This document shows, one piece after another, positions 7,091 through 13,626 of a DNA stretch of 23,911 nt. The translations under genes were made by a program, and so were the position numbers. Within the stretch, counting starts at the first letter, position 1. Each line of letters starts with the position of its first letter. The stretch is from DATLFA01 sp039934635 (GTDB taxonomy: Bacteria; Actinomycetota; Acidimicrobiia; Acidimicrobiales; WLNW01): the NCBI GenBank assembly GCA_039934635.1, contig JBDTLT010000067.1:1-23911 (forward strand). Direction: 5' to 3'. Under the pieces are notes generated by a model that was not told the origin of the DNA, did no database searches, and saw only the letters and a list, made by a program, of their open reading frames with translations.

Positions 7091-8014
7091 ATGGACGTCG
7101 TAATCGAACGGCGCCTTGCCCGACGCGCAGCAAAACAGTCCGGCCTCATCACTCGCACACAACTCATCCAGATTGGTGTTTCGCGTGGCCAAATAGCTCG
7201 GCTTGTCGACGGTGCTCGTCTTGTCGAAAATTGCCACGGCGTGTTTCTTCTCGGGGGCGCGCCTACGGGCCCGGCTGTCGACCTTGCCGCTGCGTGTCTA
7301 TCCACCGGCGGAGTGGTATCGCACCGCAGTGCGGCACACCTTCACGGCCTCATCGACCGGCCACCATCACGGCCTGAACTGACCGTGGGGCCGACGCGTA
7401 GTTTGCGCGCGGCACCGCTGTTGCACCGATCGAGCGACCTGCTACCGAAGGATGTCCTTCACATCGACGGAATGCGCACAACCAACGCGGCGCGCACTCT
7501 CATCGACGTGGGTGCGGTCGTTCCACGAACAGTCCTCGAGTCTGCCCTTGAACGAGCATTGCACGAAGGCCTCACCACCTTCGACCGTCTCGTCCGTCGG
7601 TTCTTCCAACTCGCTCGCAGCGGTCGACCGGGCATCGGACCACTGCGCCCGTTGCTCGTCGAGCGCGATCCGCGGCTGGCGCCGGCCGAGAGTGACCTCG
7701 AGACGCTGTTGTTCCGAATACTCCGCGAGGGTGGCGTGCCCGAACCGGTACGGCAGTTCGATGTGCGGGTCGGCGATGCCACATATCGGCTAGACGTTGC
7801 ATACCCCACACTGAAGATCTTCATCGAAGGCGATGGCTTCGGCACACACTCGACTCGCAGTTCGTTCGAGACAGACCGTGACCGGCAGAACCTGTTGGTA
7901 ATCGAGGGTTGGTTGCCGCTGCGATTCACATGGCGCGTTCTCTGCCACAACCCGCGGCGGGTCGTCGCGCAGGTCTCGAGAGCCCACGAACGACGAAGTC
8001 GCGGACTCTCGTAG
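7091..8014 (+). CDS. AbiEi-antitoxin-like N-terminal domain with DUF559/Vsr-like nuclease-fold C-terminus
   Basis: A 307-residue protein of a family widespread in Actinobacteria. Residues 1-55 resemble the AbiEi antitoxin winged helix (LITRTQLIQIGVSRGQIARL, then GVFLL). Residues 60-140 fit the AbiEi middle region (VVSHRSAAHLHGL, TTNAARTLID). Residues 195-290 resemble a DUF559/Vsr-type PD-(D/E)XK fold: YRLDVAYP (D235), IEGDGFGTH (E246, D248, H253), a D/R-rich helix (260-266) and a GW..LRFTW strand (273-281). The putative active-site residues look intact, so nuclease activity is possible but unproven. No AbiEii-like toxin is next to it, so it is not a complete AbiE pair. TAGATA lies 6 nt before the ATG. 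A long hairpin starts within its stop codon. Confidence 0.75.
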   Translation: MDVVIERRLARRAAKQSGLITRTQLIQIGVSRGQIARLVDGARLVENCHGVFLLGGAPTGPAVDLAAACLSTGGVVSHRSAAHLHGLIDRPPSRPELTVGPTRSLRAAPLLHRSSDLLPKDVLHIDGMRTTNAARTLIDVGAVVPRTVLESALERALHEGLTTFDRLVRRFFQLARSGRPGIGPLRPLLVERDPRLAPAESDLETLLFRILREGGVPEPVRQFDVRVGDATYRLDVAYPTLKIFIEGDGFGTHSTRSSFETDRDRQNLLVIEGWLPLRFTWRVLCHNPRRVVAQVSRAHERRSRGLS

Positions 8015-8047
8015 CAAGACTGCACGGTAGGCGTGCATTCTTGCTAC
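8011..8047. terminator. Long hairpin at the end of the AbiEi/DUF559 gene
   Basis: Arms 8011-8026 and 8032-8047 are 16 nt long with 15 of 16 pairs and a 5-nt loop (GTAGG). The left arm begins at the last base of the final sense codon and includes the TAG stop. There is no clear T-tract, so termination may be bidirectional or Rho-assisted. It lies between convergent genes and could serve both. The arms are AT-richer than most of the window. Confidence 0.65.
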
Positions 8048-8081
8048 AGGAGTTCAACCCAGCAGCGGCGAAGCGATGAGG

Positions 8082-8243
8082 TCAGCTGCGGTTGGCGATG
8101 TCGAGTTGTTCGGTGCCTTCGAACGCGGCGTCGCGATCGTTCTTGATGAAGTGCCCGAGCAGAGCGGCAGCAACGACGCCACCCATGACGATGAACACGG
8201 GTGCGAGTGCGAGGATGACGATCATCACGACGGTGCCGGCCAT
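8082..8243 (-). CDS. 53-residue single-span membrane protein
   Basis: A small gene read from ATG 8241-8243 to TGA 8082-8084. The protein begins MAGTVVMIVILALAP and has one long hydrophobic segment (about 4-30), then a charged tail, HFIKNDRDAAFEGTEQLD and a short end. Topology is probably N-out or N-in with the tail in the cytoplasm; I cannot tell. Function is unknown. It is supported by TAGCCT (8250-8255) exactly 6 nt before the ATG, the same leaderless arrangement seen at seven other genes here, and by filling an otherwise empty gap after RidA. A longer plus-strand frame over the same bases is Asp/His/Arg-rich shadow. Confidence 0.7.
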   Translation of the reverse strand: MAGTVVMIVILALAPVFIVMGGVVAAALLGHFIKNDRDAAFEGTEQLDIANRS

Positions 8244-8249
8244 GGCGTC

Positions 8250-8255
8250 AGGCTA
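8250..8255 (-). promoter_or_regulatory. -10 hexamer TAGCCT of the small membrane protein gene (leaderless)
   Basis: TAGCCT on the minus strand is followed by GACGCC (6 nt) and the ATG. There is no Shine-Dalgarno sequence. Confidence 0.55.
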
Positions 8256-8273
8256 CCGCGCAGGCACGATCGA

Positions 8274-8636
8274 TCAGCGAACCGGACGATGCGCCCACGC
8301 TTCGATTTCGAAACAGGCGCCGAGTGGCAGCCCGGCAACGGCAACGGTCGATCGCGCCGGCCTCGTCTCGCCAAAGATCTCGGCGTAGATGGCATTCATC
8401 GCGGCGAAGTCGGCCATGTCGGTGAGAAACACGGTGGTCTTCACGACATCGCGCAACCGGGCACCGTGCGTCGTCAGCAACGCGTCGAGCCCGGCCATCG
8501 CGGTACGCACTTGCGCGTCGAGACCGTCGGCGAGCACCCCGTCCGTGGCGCCGGTCTGCCCGCTGACGATGAGGAAATCGCCGGCCCGCACTATGGGGGA
8601 ATACGGCCCGAGCGGTCGTGGAGTGGGTTGGGTCAT
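8274..8636 (-). CDS. ridA: RidA/YjgF/Rid-family reactive imine deaminase
   Basis: Rid-family proteins hydrolyse reactive enamines and imines such as 2-aminoacrylate; some act in ring or purine catabolism. The 120 residues match the usual trimeric Rid length. GPYSP (10-14), IVSGQTG (23-29), a helix through VRTAMAGLDALL (43-54), VVKTTVFLTDMADF (64-77), the substrate-binding Arg in RPARSTVAV (R95) and E110 in FEIEAW are all present. Keeping the Arg suggests a true deaminase rather than an inactive paralogue. It follows the compact molybdo-flavin-type oxidoreductase gene on the same strand but has its own TAGGGT hexamer 6 nt before the ATG. A pathway link with that enzyme is possible but unproven. 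Confidence 0.88.
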   Translation of the reverse strand: MTQPTPRPLGPYSPIVRAGDFLIVSGQTGATDGVLADGLDAQVRTAMAGLDALLTTHGARLRDVVKTTVFLTDMADFAAMNAIYAEIFGETRPARSTVAVAGLPLGACFEIEAWAHRPVR

Positions 8637-8642
8637 GCAACC

Positions 8643-8648
8643 ACCCTA
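8643..8648 (-). promoter_or_regulatory. -10 hexamer TAGGGT of ridA (leaderless)
   Basis: TAGGGT, then GGTTGC (6 nt), then the ATG at 8634-8636. It lies in the 43-bp gap after the oxidoreductase stop, implying that ridA can be transcribed separately. Confidence 0.55.
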
Positions 8649-8679
8649 ATCTGCGCCCTGCGGAGGGACGCTCGGGGCC

Positions 8680-10236
8680 CTACGGGGTGCGAGCGAGCAG
8701 ACCGATCGGCCACGACGGCGTCAACCCACCGGCCATCCACGTGGCGGCAGCAACGGCGGCGAACACCGCATCTGATCCGTTGACGGCTGGGCCGTCGTCC
8801 GCCCGGATCTCCACCTCGACCGGCGGCATGTCGACGGCACGCACTACGCCGAACGAACGGATGGTGAGATCATGCACTGCGCCGTCATCGGCCACTGCAA
8901 GCCGCTCGGACACGACCCAGCTGTACGCCATGTGCGCGGCACCGATGCAGTACGAACGCAGAGTGATCTCGTCGAGGGGATCGCCGCACGACACGGTCAC
9001 ATGAATCGAGCCATCGCCGGCGATCCACGCACCGGCTGTACCGGTATGTGGCAGTCGAACGCGGCTGGCGTCACCACGCGCGGCCGCGAGCAACACGGCC
9101 GCCTCCACCCAGCCCGCGCCCCGGATCGCGATCGACGTCGGCGGGCCCGCGACATCGAACTCGACGATCTCGATGGCCGGCGCAACTTCGCGCACTCGCG
9201 CCGCAAATCCCTCGGTGCGTACCGCATGGAGCACGCCCGAACCGTCACGCCGCATGCCGGCCGCGATCGGTGGCCGCTTGGGCCCGGAACGCACGGCGTC
9301 CTCGCGCGCCCACAACACGCGCACCGCGCGGCCGTGGCGATCGGCGAGTTCGCGCGCGGCGCGCATGACCGGCGAGGCGACCTTGCCGCCGAACGCGCCG
9401 CCGTTGGCGAGCGGCGACGCGGGCTCGCCCCCAGGCACACACCACGAGGCGTCGAGTTCGAGATACGCGGGATCCACCCACGACGTACGCAAGGTGACGT
9501 CCCACTCACCGTCGGGCACATCGAGCGGAGGCCGCGGCGCGGCCGTTGTGCGTCGGCCCTGCACCTTGCCCGCGACCGATCTCGCTTCGCTGAGCGTGTC
9601 GCCCACTGCCCAACCACCGCGGCCGTCGGGCACGGCGACGAGTGCGTCGAGAGGCGCTTCGTCGTCGGCGAAGCGACCGTGGCCGAGTGCAACCTCGGGC
9701 GCGACGCGCTGGTGCGATGCGCCCTCGACCGCGGCCCTCGCTTCGGCTCGCGCCAAATCTCGCGTCGCGGCCGCAGACGACGCCGCTACGGATGCACCCC
9801 GCGCCGCCTCGAAGATGCTGCGCCAACCGGTACAGCGACAGAGATGCGCGAGCAGCGCGTTGCCAACGGCCGCGTCGTCGGCGTCGGGCGACTTCTCGCG
9901 GAGTGCATGGAGGCGCATGATGATGCCGGGCGTGCAAAACCCGCACTGGCTCGCGCCGGCCGCGCAGAACGCGTCGCCCCACGCGCCGCGATCGTCGTCG
10001 GGCAGCCCTTCGATGGTGGTCACCGCGCGTCCATCGACGCGGCGGGCCGGCGTCACGCACGAGACACGCGGCTGACCGTCGACGAGCACCGTGCAGCAAC
10101 CGCACTGCCCCTGAGGACTGCACCCGTCCTTGACCGAACGAAGGCCCAACCGGTCACGCAGCACCTCGAGCAACGAAGCGCCGTCGTCGGCTACGGATAC
10201 GGCCCGACCGTTCACGTGGAGTTCGAGATCGGGCAC
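8680..10236 (-). CDS. Compact xanthine-dehydrogenase-family fusion: [2Fe-2S] subunit joined to shortened molybdopterin-binding region
   Basis: Probably a molybdenum hydroxylase-type oxidoreductase or a derivative of one; substrate unknown. From GTG 10236 it has 518 residues. Residues 1-75 are a plant-ferredoxin-type [2Fe-2S] domain (C39, C45, C48, C60). Residues 80-150 are the second [2Fe-2S] domain (CGFC at 98-101, CRC at 133-135), so both clusters look complete. Residues from about 185 resemble the large subunit: a hammerhead remnant (GHGRFADDEAPLDALVAVP), a cofactor-loop GGAFGGK (279-285) and a region around 300-345. This part spans only about 335 residues against roughly 750 in normal large subunits, and the usual C-terminal GVGE glutamate motif is not recognisable. 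No FAD subunit is adjacent. TATCCT lies 6 nt before this GTG, fixing the start; a longer frame to 10455 is spurious. Confidence 0.8.
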   Translation of the reverse strand: MPDLELHVNGRAVSVADDGASLLEVLRDRLGLRSVKDGCSPQGQCGCCTVLVDGQPRVSCVTPARRVDGRAVTTIEGLPDDDRGAWGDAFCAAGASQCGFCTPGIIMRLHALREKSPDADDAAVGNALLAHLCRCTGWRSIFEAARGASVAASSAAATRDLARAEARAAVEGASHQRVAPEVALGHGRFADDEAPLDALVAVPDGRGGWAVGDTLSEARSVAGKVQGRRTTAAPRPPLDVPDGEWDVTLRTSWVDPAYLELDASWCVPGGEPASPLANGGAFGGKVASPVMRAARELADRHGRAVRVLWAREDAVRSGPKRPPIAAGMRRDGSGVLHAVRTEGFAARVREVAPAIEIVEFDVAGPPTSIAIRGAGWVEAAVLLAAARGDASRVRLPHTGTAGAWIAGDGSIHVTVSCGDPLDEITLRSYCIGAAHMAYSWVVSERLAVADDGAVHDLTIRSFGVVRAVDMPPVEVEIRADDGPAVNGSDAVFAAVAAATWMAGGLTPSWPIGLLARTP

Positions 10237-10242
10237 TGGCGC

Positions 10243-10248
10243 AGGATA
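10243..10248 (-). promoter_or_regulatory. -10 hexamer TATCCT of the compact oxidoreductase gene (leaderless)
   Basis: TATCCT, GCGCCA (6 nt), GTG at 10234-10236. It decides the start: 73 codons of upstream open frame are excluded. Confidence 0.6.
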
Positions 10249-10292
10249 GGCGCACCAGTGTCGCCCGATGCCGTCGCAGCGGTGCGCAGCGG

Positions 10293-10298
10293 TAGCGT
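10293..10298 (+). promoter_or_regulatory. -10 hexamer TAGCGT of the lipoprotein gene (leaderless)
   Basis: TAGCGT, CGCTGC (6 nt), GTG at 10305. It is divergent from the oxidoreductase hexamer 45 bp away. No Shine-Dalgarno sequence precedes the GTG. Confidence 0.55.
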
Positions 10299-10304
10299 CG
10301 CTGC

Positions 10305-11240
10305 GTGAACTCACGCTTTGATCCCGCTGTGCCGGGGACCGCTCGGGCCCGGGGATTCGTCGACCGCCGCATGTTTCTCGCCGGTGCCGGCGCGCTGAGC
10401 CTCGTGCTCGCGACGGGCTGCGGTGGCAAGGACAAGGCCGGCGATGACGATGCACCCACGGGTGATCGTGTCCTCGGGGCCGCGTTCGCCAATGGCCTCT
10501 CCGAAGATGCCGTCCTCATCCCCGGCATCGAGCAACGCGCGCCGCTGGTGATCTTCGACGTCGACTCCGGACGTCCCTTGCGCGACAACCCGCCCGACTC
10601 GATCGATGTCGAACTCTGGTACAAGGGCGCGCTGCTCACGAAGTCGACCCTGAAGGTGCACGACGAAGAGATCAGCACGCCCTACTACCCGATGCTCATG
10701 ACGCTGCCCGAGGCCGGCGACTACGAGATCCGTGCCGCCTTCTCCGATATCCCCGTGGGCTTCAGAGCCAGCGCCCGCGACAAGGTGCCGCTCGTGCAGG
10801 TCGGCAGCCCGGTGGTCTCGGTCGAAACGCCGACGACCACCAACGCGATGAGCGTGACCCCGATCTGCACTCGGACCCCGACGCAGTGCCCGCTGCACAC
10901 GGTGTCGTACGCGAAGGTGCTCGAGACCAAAGGGCCCACTGCCTTGTTGATCTCGACGCCCGGTTTCTGTCAGACCGCGGTGTGCGGACCGGTACTCGAG
11001 CTGCTCGTGAGCGAGCAGGCGAACTTCCCCAAGATGCGCATGGTGCACGCCGAGGTCTACAAGGACCCGCAACAGTTCGCCGCAGGCAAACCGAATCCCG
11101 AGACCACCGGCGCAGTCCACGCCTACGGGCTGTCCTACGAGCCGAGTCTGATCGTCGCCAATGCCGACGGCATCGTCGTCAGCCGGCTCGATTTCACCTG
11201 GGATCGGGCAGAGTTGCGCGCCGCGTTACAGCGCGCGTAG
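10305..11240 (+). CDS. Tat-type lipoprotein with C-terminal thioredoxin-like domain
   Basis: A 311-residue exported lipoprotein. DRRMFLAGAG (20-29) is a twin-arginine motif, followed by a hydrophobic stretch and a lipobox LATGC with C39 as the lipid-bearing residue, then a Gly/Asp-rich linker. Residues 55-170 look like a beta-sandwich (VIFDVDSGRPL, VELWYKG, LPEAGDYEIRAAF). Residues 183-311 resemble a thioredoxin fold: CTRTPTQC (C188, C195), LLISTPGFCQTAVCGPVLELL with a CX4C pair (C222, C227), and a late SLIVANADGIVVSRLDF strand. The wide CX4C spacing is unlike the CXXC of disulfide oxidoreductases and closer to Sco or metal-binding types. Role (redox or metal delivery outside the membrane) is inference. 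It ends 6 bp before the convergent erpA-like gene. Confidence 0.75.
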   Translation: MNSRFDPAVPGTARARGFVDRRMFLAGAGALSLVLATGCGGKDKAGDDDAPTGDRVLGAAFANGLSEDAVLIPGIEQRAPLVIFDVDSGRPLRDNPPDSIDVELWYKGALLTKSTLKVHDEEISTPYYPMLMTLPEAGDYEIRAAFSDIPVGFRASARDKVPLVQVGSPVVSVETPTTTNAMSVTPICTRTPTQCPLHTVSYAKVLETKGPTALLISTPGFCQTAVCGPVLELLVSEQANFPKMRMVHAEVYKDPQQFAAGKPNPETTGAVHAYGLSYEPSLIVANADGIVVSRLDFTWDRAELRAALQRA

Positions 11241-11246
11241 CGCCGA

Positions 11247-11567
11247 TCAGCTGAACGATTGACCGCAACCGCAGGTGCGCTGCGCGTTGGGGTTGTTGAT
11301 CGAGAAGCCGGCGCCCTGCAGGCCGTCTTTGTAATCGAGCGTGGCACCATCGAGGAGCTGCGCGCTGGACGGATCGACCACGACCCGGACGTCGCCGTAG
11401 CTCGTCGTGATGTCGTCGGGCGCTACGTCGGTATCGAAGAACATCTCGTAGCTGAAGCCCGAGCAACCACCGGGTCGAACGGCAACCCGCAACGCGAGTG
11501 CGTCGTCGCCCTCTTGCTTGATGAGCTCGCTGACCTTGTTGGCAGCGACATCGGTGATGGTGATCAC
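11247..11567 (-). CDS. erpA: A-type iron-sulfur carrier protein (ErpA/HesB/IscA family)
   Basis: Carries or inserts [Fe-S] clusters into apoproteins. From GTG 11567 it has 106 residues, the usual family length. The three cluster ligands are present: C35 in RPGGCSGFSYEM, and C99 and C101 in TCGCGQSF. GAGFSINNPNA (85-95) is also typical. The start is fixed by GGAGG six bases upstream; a longer open frame to 11624 runs back through the promoter and is not coding. It has a good promoter of its own (11597-11624). The neighbouring SufR-like regulator and Mrp make this an Fe-S block. ErpA and IscA-like members cannot be told apart by eye. Confidence 0.92.
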   Translation of the reverse strand: MITITDVAANKVSELIKQEGDDALALRVAVRPGGCSGFSYEMFFDTDVAPDDITTSYGDVRVVVDPSSAQLLDGATLDYKDGLQGAGFSINNPNAQRTCGCGQSFS

Positions 11568-11596
11568 AGTGGGCCTCCTACGGACCGTTGTGGTGG

Positions 11597-11624
11597 AGTG
11601 TAACGAGCCTGGGCGGCAAGACAA
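11597..11624 (-). promoter_or_regulatory. Sigma-70-type promoter of the erpA-like gene
   Basis: TTGTCT (11619-11624), 16-bp spacer, TACACT (11597-11602) on the minus strand. The expected start near 11590 gives a leader of about 20 nt containing GGAGG (11574-11578). This is the clearest -35/-10 pair in the window and contrasts with the leaderless genes. Confidence 0.65.
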
Positions 11625-11660
11625 TCCCGAGAGGGGTGAACGGGCATCAGCCGGACGCCA

Positions 11661-12371
11661 TCACGCGGGACTCAGGGCGTCGATGTCGACCTGGCATCCG
11701 TCGCGGTCGACCAACGTTCGAAAGGCGAGCACCTGCGCGTCGCCCATCTCGTCGACGAAGCCTTCGACCAGGCCTCGGTGGAGCCCACAGACGAGTGTCG
11801 GGTTGGCTTCGGCCAGGTCACGGAACGGGCAGTGCATGAAGCCGATCGTGAGGCAGTCGTCGCCGTCGGCGATCTCGGGGTCGAAGCCGAGGCGGGTCAA
11901 CTCCCCGAGCAGCGCGCGGCCGGGCGCCGCGCCGCGCCAGACGCGCGCCGCGTCATGGCCTTGCTCGCGCCCGACGTCGACGGCGTCGTCACCGGTAACG
12001 CCGGCGTCGCTCGCCACTCGCAACAGCATGCGGGCCACGAGCGGCATGACGCGGGGCTCGAGACCGAGCGACGGCGCATCGGGCGCCAGCGAGTAGAGGT
12101 GCTGTGGCCGGCCCACGCCGCCGCGACTGTCGATGCGCTGCTCGAGCAAGCCGAGTTCGCGCATGCGCTCGAGGTGGGGTCGCACGGTGTTGGCGTGCAG
12201 GGCCAGGCTGCGGGCGATGTCCGCGGTCGCCAGCGGGTGCGGTGAACGGGCCAACTCGAGATAGATGGCATAGCGCGTGTTGTCGCCCAGAACCTTGAGC
12301 ACCTCGAGCCTCCCGCTCAACGGGGTGGGCTCAGGCTCAAGGCGGTCGAATGGGTCCTCCGCGTCAGCCAC
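11661..12371 (-). CDS. SufR-type HTH regulator with a probable Fe-S cluster
   Basis: A 236-residue transcription factor. Residues 20-95 form an ArsR/DeoR-like winged helix (VLKVLGDNTRYAIYLELA, then LATADIARSL and NTVRPHLERMRELGLLE; GVGRPQHLYSL is the wing). Residues 96-236 resemble the SufR sensor domain: MHCPFRDLAEANPTLVC (C181, C195), then a HRGLVEGF helix and RDGCQVDI (C226). SufR in cyanobacteria and actinobacteria holds a [4Fe-4S] cluster and represses suf genes. The Cys spacing here (X13, X30) is close to but not checked against characterised members, and C173 may matter too. It is divergent from mrp and next to erpA, which supports Fe-S sensing. Start GTG 12371 has TAAACT 6 nt upstream. 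Confidence 0.8.
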   Translation of the reverse strand: MADAEDPFDRLEPEPTPLSGRLEVLKVLGDNTRYAIYLELARSPHPLATADIARSLALHANTVRPHLERMRELGLLEQRIDSRGGVGRPQHLYSLAPDAPSLGLEPRVMPLVARMLLRVASDAGVTGDDAVDVGREQGHDAARVWRGAAPGRALLGELTRLGFDPEIADGDDCLTIGFMHCPFRDLAEANPTLVCGLHRGLVEGFVDEMGDAQVLAFRTLVDRDGCQVDIDALSPA

Positions 12372-12377
12372 ACGAAG

Positions 12378-12404
12378 AGTTTACACGGGCCAGGCCGGTA
12401 GAAT
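12378..12404. promoter_or_regulatory. Divergent leaderless promoters of the sufR-like gene and mrp
   Basis: On the minus strand TAAACT (12378-12383) lies 6 nt before the regulator's GTG. On the plus strand TAGAAT (12399-12404) lies 6 nt before mrp GTG 12411. Between them GGCC-A-GGCC (12388-12396) is a short odd-centred palindrome, a weak candidate for a shared operator through which the regulator could control both genes. Confidence 0.55.
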
Positions 12405-12410
12405 GCCTCC

Positions 12411-13589
12411 GTGACCACAGACGCTGCTCTCCCGACGCCTGAGCACGTCATGAATCTGCTCCGTGGGGTCATCGATCCCGAGTTGGGCAGCGACATCGTC
12501 GAGCTCGGGATGGCAAAGGGTGCGGTGGTCGACGCCGACGGCACGGTCCACGTGCGCATCGGCCTGACCACGGCCGGTTGCCCCTTGCGGGCGCAGATCC
12601 AGCGCGACATCAAGGCCCGCATCGAAAACCTTCCGGCAGTCACCAAGGTCCACATCGACTGGACCGAGCTCACCCAGGAAGAAAAGGCGGCGGCCATGGC
12701 CAAGGCCCGCTGGAACAAGGCGCAAGACGCGCCCGTCACCGCGGTGCCGGCCACGACGCGGGTGATCATGGTGGCATCGGGCAAGGGGGGCGTGGGCAAA
12801 TCGTCGATCAGCGCCAACATCGCGGCCGGGCTGGCGCAGCGCGGTTTCACCGTCGGGGTGCTCGACGCGGATATCTGGGGTTTCTCGATCCCGCGCATGC
12901 TGGGCATCGACGGTCGCCTCGGTGGCACCGTCGACTCCGAAGGCACCAAGCGCATCACACCGCACGAAAAGCACATCGGCACCGGCCTTCTCAAGGTCGT
13001 TTCGATGGGCTTTCTCGTCGATCAAGAAGAGACCGCACTGATGTGGCGCGGCCTCATGTTGAATCGAGCCGTGCAGCACTTCCTCGAAGATGTGCAGTGG
13101 GGCGAGATGGATTACCTCGTGATCGACATGCCGCCCGGCACCGGCGACGTGCAGATGGGCCTGGCCCGCATGTTGCCGCGCGCGGAGATGATCATCGTCA
13201 CGTCACCGTCAAAGGTCGCGCAAAAGGTTGCCGTGCGCGTCGCCAATGTCGGACGCAGCACGTATCTACGCATCGTCGGCGTCATCGAAAACATGTCCTC
13301 CTTCGTCAACGAAGAGGGCAAGGTCTACGAGTTGTTCGGCCGGGGCGGCGGCGAAGAGTTGGCGCGCGACGTCGGCGTGCCGCTTCTCGGTAAAGTGCCC
13401 ATCGATCGCGCGGTGGCCATCGGTGGCGACGACGGCGAGCCGGTGGTGTTCACGAGCGGCCCCGCCGCCGACGCGCTCAATGCCATCATCGACACGCTCG
13501 TGTCCGAGGCCGTGCCGCCGATCGCGATGGAATCGTGTTCGGCCCGCATGCTCGACGCGGTGATGGCCGCCCTCGACGCGCACGACTGA
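12411..13589 (+). CDS. mrp: Mrp/ApbC-family P-loop ATPase with MIP18 (DUF59) domain
   Basis: An ATP-dependent Fe-S cluster carrier or assembly factor. Of 392 residues, about 8-90 form the MIP18/DUF59 domain, including its conserved Cys (TAGCP, C57). The ATPase domain has a deviant Walker A, SGKGGVGKS (123-131, signature Lys125), LDADIWG (151-157), and DMPPGTGD (239-246). In ApbC-type proteins a CXXC cluster site follows VIENMS; here VIENMSSFVNEEGKVYELFG (291-310) has no Cys, as in some actinobacterial Mrp proteins. Cluster binding may therefore use other residues or be lost. The last 20 residues add two more potential ligands (C373 region and M-rich end), but I would not lean on them. GTG start with leaderless hexamer. 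Confidence 0.92.
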   Translation: MTTDAALPTPEHVMNLLRGVIDPELGSDIVELGMAKGAVVDADGTVHVRIGLTTAGCPLRAQIQRDIKARIENLPAVTKVHIDWTELTQEEKAAAMAKARWNKAQDAPVTAVPATTRVIMVASGKGGVGKSSISANIAAGLAQRGFTVGVLDADIWGFSIPRMLGIDGRLGGTVDSEGTKRITPHEKHIGTGLLKVVSMGFLVDQEETALMWRGLMLNRAVQHFLEDVQWGEMDYLVIDMPPGTGDVQMGLARMLPRAEMIIVTSPSKVAQKVAVRVANVGRSTYLRIVGVIENMSSFVNEEGKVYELFGRGGGEELARDVGVPLLGKVPIDRAVAIGGDDGEPVVFTSGPAADALNAIIDTLVSEAVPPIAMESCSARMLDAVMAALDAHD

Positions 13590-13600
13590 GGCGCTGGTCC

Positions 13601-13621
13601 GCCCCCGAAGGGCTTGATTTT
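13601..13621 (+). terminator. Candidate terminator after mrp
   Basis: GCCC-CCGAA-GGGC (13601-13613) followed by TTGATTTT (13614-13621). The stem is short but placed 11 bp after the mrp stop and followed by a T-rich run, just before the GGDEF-EAL gene. Confidence 0.4.
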
Positions 13622-13626
13622 GTGGC

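Noticed and set aside
8872..10308. 478-codon open frame on the plus strand opposite the oxidoreductase
   Set aside because: Arg/His-rich composition typical of antisense frames in GC-rich DNA, no recognisable domain, and the minus strand carries clear [2Fe-2S] motifs over the same bases.
10237..10455. N-terminal extension of the oxidoreductase frame
   Set aside because: Arg/His/Pro-rich with no ferredoxin features, overlaps the divergent lipoprotein gene, and lies upstream of the -10 at 10243-10248.
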